Source: DASSJM01 sp049587975
Lineage (GTDB): Bacteria; Actinomycetota; UBA4738; HRBIN12
Direction: 5' to 3'
DNA length: 25,328 bases
Assembly (NCBI GenBank): GCA_049587975.1
Contig: JBAVEY010000343.1
Location: 1 to 25,328 of the forward strand
The position numbers and the translations under genes are program-made. This document shows, piece by piece, positions 20,618 through 25,328 of the stretch (positions are counted from its first letter, which is position 1; each line of letters starts with the position of its first letter). The notes under the pieces were generated by a model. The model saw only the letters and a program-made list of their open reading frames with translations, did no database searches and was not told the origin of the DNA.

Positions 20618-23044
20618 ATGGCGGTCACCGAGAGATTCGTCGGACAACCCGTCCTTCGCAAGGAGGACGCCTCGCTCCTGCGGGGCGAGGGCAGCTTCGT
20701 CGACAACATGACCTTGCAGGGCATGGTCCACATGGCGCTGGTGCGCAGCCCGTTCGCCCATGCGCGGATCGTCAAGGTGGACGTGAGCAAGGCGCTCGAG
20801 ATCCCCGGCGTGATCGGGGCCTGGACCGCGGCCGACCTCGCCGACCAATGGGCCGGGCCGCTCCCGATGGTGTGGCCGATCACCGAGGACATCAAGACCT
20901 CCGATCACTGGCCGCTGACCTCGGACAAGGCGCGGTTCCAGGGCGACGGTGTCGCCGTCGTGCTGGCCGAGACCCGGGGTCAGGCCGACGACGGCGCGGA
21001 GGCCGTCGAGGTCGAGTACGACCCGCTGCCCGCCGTGCTCGACATCGAGGAGGCCGCGAGGGACGGCGGAGCCCTGGTGCACGACGAGCTCGGGACCAAC
21101 GCCGTCGTCCACTGGAGCCACGGCGGCGGGGGCGACCAGAGCCTGTTCGAGAGCGCGCCTGTCAAGCTGCAGCTGCGATACGAGGCGCCGAGGACGACCC
21201 CGAGTGCGATCGAGCCGCGCGGCGCGCTCGCCTCACCGGTACCGTCGCTCGGCGAGTTCACGCTGTGGACCTCGACGCAGATCCCGCACATCGCGCGAGT
21301 CACCCTGTCGGGCACGACCGGCATCCCAGAGCACAAGCTGCGGATCGTCGCCCCGGACGTGGGTGGATCGTTCGGCGGCAAGCTGGACGTGTACGCGGAG
21401 GAGGCGCTCGCGCTCGTGCTCGCCCGCAAGACCGGTCGACCCGTCAAGTGGATCGAGACCCGGTCGGAGAACTACGCCGTCACGATCCACGGGCGCGGCG
21501 TGATCCACGACGTCACGGTCGCGGCCACCCAGGAGGGCAGGATCCTCGGGTTCCACGTGACCGAGCTCGCCGACATGGGGGCGTACTTCCAGCTCCTGAC
21601 GCCGGGCATCCCCGAGCTCGGTGGGTGGGTGTACATGGGTCCGTACGACACGCAGGCCTACTGGTACGAGTTCACCGGCGTCATGACCAACAAAGCACCG
21701 ACCGACGCGGTCCGCGGCGCCGGCCGCCCCGAGGCGACCTACGTGGTCGAGCGTGCAGTCGACGACCTCGCGCGACATCTCGACAAGGACCCGGCCGAGA
21801 TCCGCCGGATCAACTTCGTGCCGAAGTTCACCGAGGACCGGCCCTCGCTCATGGGCCTGAACGTCGACTCGGGCGACTACCTCCCGGCGTTCGAGCGTGC
21901 CCTCGAGTTGGCCGAGTACGACCGGTACCGCAAGGAGCAGGCGTCTCGGCGGGGCGACGGGGACGTCAAGCAGATCGGGATCGGGCTCTCGAGCTACATC
22001 GAGATGTGCGGCCTCGCGCCGTCCAACATCCTCGGCGCCCTCCGGTACGCCGCGGGCGGCTGGGACGCCGCCCAGGTGCGGTGCCAGCCGAGCGGCAAGG
22101 TCACGCTGTACATCGGGACCTCACCGCACGGCCAGGGCCACGACACCACGTGGGCCCAGATCGCGGCCGACGAGCTCGGCGTGACGCCCGACGACATCGA
22201 GGTGCTGCACGGCGACACGGCGACCACGCCACTGGGCATGGACACGTACGGGTCTCGCTCCATCGCGATCGGCGGGGCGGCGCTCCACTACGCGTTGCAG
22301 AAGATCAAGGACAAGGCGAGGACGCTGGCGGCGCACGAGCTCGAGGTGTCGGAGGACGACCTGCAGTTCGAGAACGGCGCGTTCCGCGTGCAGGGCGCGC
22401 CCGACAAGGTCCGGACGATCCCCGAGCTCGCTGGCTCGGCGTGGACGGCGCACAACCTCCCGGACGGGTTCGAGCCCGACCTCACGGCGACGGCCACCTG
22501 GGATCCGAAGAACTTCACGTGGCCCTACGGCACGCACGTGTGCGTCGTCGAGGTCGACACCGACACCGGGCACACCGACCTCCTCCGGTACATCGCCGTC
22601 GACGACTGCGGCGTGGTCATCAACCCGATGATCGTCGACGGCCAGGTCCACGGCGGCGTCGCGTTCGGCATCGCGGAGGCGCTGTACGAGGAGGTCATGT
22701 ACGACGAGCACGGGAACCTGGTCACGAGCACGTTGACCCAGTACCTGGTCCCGTCGGCCACGGAGATGCCGTCGTTCGAGCTGGATCGCACCGAGACGCC
22801 GTCGCCGACGAACCCGCTCGGCGTCAAGGGCATCGGCGAGGCGGGGACGATCGCCGCCCCACCCGCGGTGATCAACGCCATCGTCGATGCGGTCTCGCAT
22901 CTCGGCGTGACCGAGGTGGGCAAGCCCGCGACGCCCGAACGCGTCTGGCGAGCCATCCAGCAAGCGAAGGCCTCGGGGTCGCCGGGAGGACAGCGAGGCG
23001 CGGCCGGGAAGGCGGCCCCGGAGGATGCGGGAGGTGCGGCATGA
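20618..23044 (+). CDS. Molybdenum hydroxylase large subunit, form II CO-dehydrogenase-like
   Basis: This 808-residue xanthine-oxidase-family catalytic subunit binds molybdopterin. Family segments include DVGGSFGGKLDVYAEE near 247-262, SPHGQGHDTTWAQ, VDDCGVVINPMIVDGQVHGG and the active-site Glu E741 in GVKGIGEAGTIAAP. The loop that separates CO dehydrogenase types reads AVRGAGR at 364-370. It lacks the Cu-binding Cys and is close to, but not identical with, the form II AYRGAGR (Val for Tyr). Form II enzymes oxidise CO poorly or not at all and may act on other substrates, so CO activity should not be assumed. ATG 20618 follows a GGGGGCGG SD. The stop overlaps the medium-subunit ATG by 4 nt. A Gly/Ala-rich tail follows residue 785. 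Confidence 0.94.
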   Translation: MAVTERFVGQPVLRKEDASLLRGEGSFVDNMTLQGMVHMALVRSPFAHARIVKVDVSKALEIPGVIGAWTAADLADQWAGPLPMVWPITEDIKTSDHWPLTSDKARFQGDGVAVVLAETRGQADDGAEAVEVEYDPLPAVLDIEEAARDGGALVHDELGTNAVVHWSHGGGGDQSLFESAPVKLQLRYEAPRTTPSAIEPRGALASPVPSLGEFTLWTSTQIPHIARVTLSGTTGIPEHKLRIVAPDVGGSFGGKLDVYAEEALALVLARKTGRPVKWIETRSENYAVTIHGRGVIHDVTVAATQEGRILGFHVTELADMGAYFQLLTPGIPELGGWVYMGPYDTQAYWYEFTGVMTNKAPTDAVRGAGRPEATYVVERAVDDLARHLDKDPAEIRRINFVPKFTEDRPSLMGLNVDSGDYLPAFERALELAEYDRYRKEQASRRGDGDVKQIGIGLSSYIEMCGLAPSNILGALRYAAGGWDAAQVRCQPSGKVTLYIGTSPHGQGHDTTWAQIAADELGVTPDDIEVLHGDTATTPLGMDTYGSRSIAIGGAALHYALQKIKDKARTLAAHELEVSEDDLQFENGAFRVQGAPDKVRTIPELAGSAWTAHNLPDGFEPDLTATATWDPKNFTWPYGTHVCVVEVDTDTGHTDLLRYIAVDDCGVVINPMIVDGQVHGGVAFGIAEALYEEVMYDEHGNLVTSTLTQYLVPSATEMPSFELDRTETPSPTNPLGVKGIGEAGTIAAPPAVINAIVDAVSHLGVTEVGKPATPERVWRAIQQAKASGSPGGQRGAAGKAAPEDAGGAA

Positions 23045-23871
23045 TTCCGGCGCCGTTCGAGTACCAGAGGGTGGAGTTCGTCGACCACGCGATCCAGGTG
23101 CTCTCGGACCACCCGGACGCGAAGCTGCTCGCGGGCGGCCACTCGCTCCTACCCCTGATGCGGCTTCGGCTGGCGCGCCCGCCGATGCTCGTGGATATCT
23201 CGAGGATCCAGGACCTGAAGTACATCAAGGAGGACGGCGACCACGTCGCGATCGGGGCGCTCACCCGGCACCACGACGTGGCCAACAGCGAGGTCCTGCA
23301 CGAACTGTGTCCGATCGTGTCCTACGCGGCCGGAGAGATCGGCGACCCGCAGGTCCGTCACGTCGGGACGATCGGGGGGTCAGTGGCACACGCCGACCCC
23401 GCCTCGGACCTGCCGAGCGTGCTGCTCGCCCTCGACGCCGAGATGGTCGTGCGGGGGCCCGAGGGCAACGTCCGGAACGTGCCGGCGGGGGACTTCTTCA
23501 AGGGCCTCTTCGAGCCCGACCTGGCGACCAACGAGGTCCTGACCGAGATCCGGGTCCCCACGAGCGCGGGTCGCGGCTGGAGCTACATCAAGTTCCACCG
23601 GCGCGCGCAGGACTGGGCGCTGGTCGGCGTCGCGGCCCTCGCGCAGAACGGAGCCGGCCCGGCGGTCGCGCTCACGAACATGGGTGACCGGCCGCTGCGA
23701 GCGACGGGGGTCGAGGAGGAGCTCGCCGGAGGCGCCGACCCGGCGACGGCCGCGCAACGGGCCGCCGAGGGCACGAGCCCGCCCACCGACGCGTTCGCGA
23801 GCGGCGAGTACCGTCAGGAGCTCGTGAAGGTGCTGGTCCGCCGGGCGCTCGAGGAGGCACAGTCGCGGTAG
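23041..23871 (+). CDS. Molybdenum hydroxylase FAD medium subunit, second cluster
   Basis: This 276-residue CoxM-like flavoprotein has both FAD motifs: AGGHS at 31-35 (His replaces the Gln seen in the form I copy) and TIGGS at 110-114, followed by VAHADPASDLPS. The C-terminal domain includes YIKFHRRAQDWALVGVAAL and ends GEYRQELVKVLVRRALEEA. The ATG overlaps the large-subunit TGA in an ATGA junction, so the S-L-M unit is very probably one operon with coupled translation. It passes electrons from the Fe-S subunit to an acceptor, presumably quinone in this setting. It is distinct enough from the form I copy (about a third to two fifths identical by eye) to be an old paralogue, not a recent duplicate. 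Confidence 0.94.
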   Translation: MIPAPFEYQRVEFVDHAIQVLSDHPDAKLLAGGHSLLPLMRLRLARPPMLVDISRIQDLKYIKEDGDHVAIGALTRHHDVANSEVLHELCPIVSYAAGEIGDPQVRHVGTIGGSVAHADPASDLPSVLLALDAEMVVRGPEGNVRNVPAGDFFKGLFEPDLATNEVLTEIRVPTSAGRGWSYIKFHRRAQDWALVGVAALAQNGAGPAVALTNMGDRPLRATGVEEELAGGADPATAAQRAAEGTSPPTDAFASGEYRQELVKVLVRRALEEAQSR

Positions 23872-23878
23872 CGGATCT

Positions 23879-23908
23879 TTGACGCTCGCCCGCCCGTCTG
23901 CCTAGATG
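23879..23908 (+). promoter_or_regulatory. Candidate promoter of the MscS gene
   Basis: TTGACG (23879-23884) is followed after 17-18 nt by CTAGAT/TAGATG (23902-23908). Transcription would start near 23914, right at ATG 23915, which supports leaderless translation from that codon. Confidence 0.45.
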
Positions 23909-23914
23909 GAGGGC

Positions 23915-24781
23915 ATGCTGGCGTTCCTCGAGGAGGGCACGTGGCTGCGGGACGACGGCCTGCCGATCCTGCTCACGGTCGTGGCCGCGGCGCTCGCGAC
24001 GCTGATCCTGCGGATGGTCGTCGGGCGGTTCCGGCGCAAGCTCGAGCAGGCGCCGCACCTGTCCGAGGCGGGCAACCTGCAGCGCGCGGCCACGCTCGCA
24101 CACGCGCTGTCTGCCACGTTCGTCGTGGTCGTATGGGTGGTCGCCGGCATGTTGATCCTGAGCGACCTGGACGTGCCGCTCGCACCGTTCATCGCGAGCG
24201 CCGGGATCGCCGGGGTGGCGCTCGGGTTCGGTGCGCAGAGCATCGTGAAGGACACGCTGACCGGGTTCTTCATCCTGCTCGAGAACCAATTCGGCGTGGG
24301 CGACACCGTCGAGATCCGCACGCCGGCCAACCCGATCCTGGGGCGCGTCGAGTGGCTCACGCTGCGGGCGACCGCGCTGCGCGCCTACGACGGCACGCTG
24401 CACATCGTCCCGAACGGCAACATCGTGCTCGTCAGCAACAAGTCGCGCGGCTGGGCCCGGGCGATCGTCGACACACGCATCGCGTACGGCCAGGACCCCG
24501 AACAGGTCCGGGGGCTCCTCCAGGAGCTGTTCGACGAGCTCCGCGAGGAGCTGCGGGAGGATCCCGAGATGAAGGAGTGGGTGATGGACGGGCCATCGGT
24601 GCTCGGCGTCGAGACGACGAGCGACACCGGCGTCGTGATCCGCGCCGTGGCCGAGACGCGTCCATCGAAGAAGGTCGACGTCGAACGCCTCCTGCGCGCC
24701 CGCATCACGCAGCGTCTGGCCGAACGAGGGATCCGCGCGCCGGTCCTCGCCACCCCACCTCCGGCGGCGCCCGGCCCGTAG
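23915..24781 (+). CDS. MscS-family small-conductance mechanosensitive channel
   Basis: This 288-residue membrane channel opens under hypo-osmotic tension. Hydrophobic segments lie near 14-36 and 60-86. The Gly/Ala-rich pore helix runs near 90-125 (IASAGIAGVALGFGAQSIVKDTLTGFFILLENQF), the MscS hallmark. The beta domain follows with VGDTVEI, LRATALRAYDGTLHIVPNG and SNKSRGWAR, then an alpha/beta vestibule domain and a Pro/Ala tail. Two starts are possible: ATG 23906 (three residues longer) or ATG 23915. I prefer 23915 because a TTGACG/-10 promoter would start the transcript there, and GGAGG is too close to serve as SD. It follows the form II operon by 43 bp and precedes the MoxR gene. A link to CO metabolism is doubtful. 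Confidence 0.9.
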   Translation: MLAFLEEGTWLRDDGLPILLTVVAAALATLILRMVVGRFRRKLEQAPHLSEAGNLQRAATLAHALSATFVVVVWVVAGMLILSDLDVPLAPFIASAGIAGVALGFGAQSIVKDTLTGFFILLENQFGVGDTVEIRTPANPILGRVEWLTLRATALRAYDGTLHIVPNGNIVLVSNKSRGWARAIVDTRIAYGQDPEQVRGLLQELFDELREELREDPEMKEWVMDGPSVLGVETTSDTGVVIRAVAETRPSKKVDVERLLRARITQRLAERGIRAPVLATPPPAAPGP

Positions 24782-24790
24782 CCGCTCCCT

Positions 24791-24805
24791 CGCCCGGCCC
24801 GGGCG
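24791..24805 (+). terminator. Short GC inverted repeat after MscS gene
   Basis: CGCCC and GGGCG pair around GGCCC, 9 bp after the MscS stop. The stem is only 5 bp, extendable as a palindrome. There is no U-tract, so terminator function is weakly supported. Confidence 0.3.
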
Positions 24806-24810
24806 GCCGG

Positions 24811-24816
24811 TAGGCT
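24811..24816 (+). promoter_or_regulatory. Candidate -10 element upstream of the MoxR/CoxD-like gene
   Basis: TAGGCT (TAnnnT) lies 9 nt before ATG 24826. No SD precedes the ATG, so a leaderless or near-leaderless transcript is possible. Confidence 0.35.
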
Positions 24817-24825
24817 TTGGGCACG

Positions 24826-25328
24826 ATGGGACGGATGCCGTTCAGCCTCGTGGAGTCGCTCCAGGACGGGCTCGCCCGCGAGCACTACCTCGCCGACCGG
24901 GGCCTCGCGACGGCGATCTTCCTCGCGGTCTCCCTGGACAAGCCGCTCCTGCTCGAGGGCGAGGCCGGGGTGGGCAAGACCGAGGTCGCGAAGGTGCTCG
25001 CCGCGCTCCTTGACCGCGACCTGATCCGCCTCCAGTGCTACGAGGGGATCGACGCCAGCCAGGCGCTGTACGAGTGGAACTACTCGAAGCAGCTGATCGC
25101 GGTCCGCGCGATGCAGGACGTGACCGCCGAGGCGCACGTCGAGGACCTGTTCGGCCCCGAGTACCTGGTCGAGCGCCCCCTGCTCGCCGCGATCCGGGCG
25201 GGCTCCAAGGCCGTGCTCCTGGTGGACGAGCTCGACCGTGCCGACGACGAGTTCGAGGCGTTCCTGCTCGAGGTGCTGTCCGAGTTCGCCGTCACGATCC
25301 CCGAGATCGGTCGCGTGGCCGCCGAGGA
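24826..25328 (+). CDS. MoxR-family AAA+ ATPase, CoxD-like, C-terminus cut by window edge
   Basis: Only the first 167 residues are present. Walker A is GEAGVGKT at 45-52 and Walker B is VLLVDELDRAD at 130-140, with the MoxR-type spacing and QCYEGIDASQALYEWNY near 70-86 typical of the CoxD/MoxR group. In CO-oxidising bacteria CoxD is a membrane-associated AAA+ ATPase that works with the VWA protein CoxE to build the Mo-S-Cu centre of CO dehydrogenase. Given two cox-type operons upstream, CoxD is the best assignment, although general MoxR ATPases look alike. A VWA-domain CoxE gene is predicted just beyond the window. ATG 24826 gives a family-like N-terminus; ATG 24835 is an alternative. No SD is visible. 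Confidence 0.87.
   Translation, partial: MGRMPFSLVESLQDGLAREHYLADRGLATAIFLAVSLDKPLLLEGEAGVGKTEVAKVLAALLDRDLIRLQCYEGIDASQALYEWNYSKQLIAVRAMQDVTAEAHVEDLFGPEYLVERPLLAAIRAGSKAVLLVDELDRADDEFEAFLLEVLSEFAVTIPEIGRVAAE

Noticed and set aside
19498..23871. A 1457-residue plus-strand open frame spanning three genes
   Set aside because: Only its end (from ATG 23041) is a real protein, the medium FAD subunit. The rest is an out-of-frame shadow with Arg/Pro/Gly-rich composition over the small and large subunits.
1..25328. CRISPR arrays, tRNA or rRNA genes, transposases, att sites
   Set aside because: Looked for on both strands by eye; no repeat-spacer pattern, cloverleaf-like segment, rRNA signature or transposase motif was seen. 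The only tandem repeat is the 24-bp coding duplication in the Asp-rich gene.

Overview
The window is very GC-rich and gene-dense. Many starts are GTG, several genes overlap by 4 nt at GTGA/ATGA junctions, and starts with a good Shine-Dalgarno (SD) sequence are mixed with apparently leaderless ones. With a sucrase/ferredoxin-like protein, a cyclic-di-GMP-I riboswitch and form I CO dehydrogenase genes, this suggests an aerobic, probably uncultured soil-type bacterium of or near the Actinomycetota. That assignment is inference, since there is no rRNA or other phylogenetic marker here.

Left part (1-8.7 kb) is housekeeping and catabolism. It holds a truncated DNA-3-methyladenine glycosylase I, a LysA-like PLP decarboxylase with an altered active-site motif, and a group handling (methyl)malonate semialdehyde: MmsA-type dehydrogenase, class III omega-aminotransferase and 3-hydroxyisobutyrate-dehydrogenase-like reductase, followed by a coupled GNAT. 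A divergent HxlR regulator/YceI pair, a nitrilase-family amidase and a secreted CAP-domain protein follow. The CAP gene sits behind a well-formed cyclic-di-GMP-I riboswitch.

Middle and right part (8.7-25.3 kb) is a CO dehydrogenase/molybdenum hydroxylase locus. On the minus strand from 19.5 kb come coxM-coxS-coxL, with the form I signature AYRCSFR and form I gene order, then an XdhC-type maturation protein carrying a C-terminal YHS domain. Further down the same strand are a second XdhC/CoxF, a polytopic membrane protein, CoxG and a MocA-type molybdopterin cytidylyltransferase. On the plus strand from 20.1 kb is a second hydroxylase in form II order (S-L-M) with a form II-like loop, then an MscS channel and a truncated MoxR/CoxD-like AAA+ ATPase.

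The most unusual element lies inside this locus, between the two XdhC genes (12.3-14.65 kb). Three tightly packed minus-strand genes encode an 87-residue protein with a RiPP-leader-like N-terminus and an Asp-rich octad-repeat C-terminus, a ROX/JmjC-type cupin oxygenase overlapping it by 4 nt, and a sucrase/ferredoxin-like thioredoxin-fold Fe-S protein. I propose this as a peptide- or protein-modification cassette. The proposal rests on gene architecture and has not been tested.
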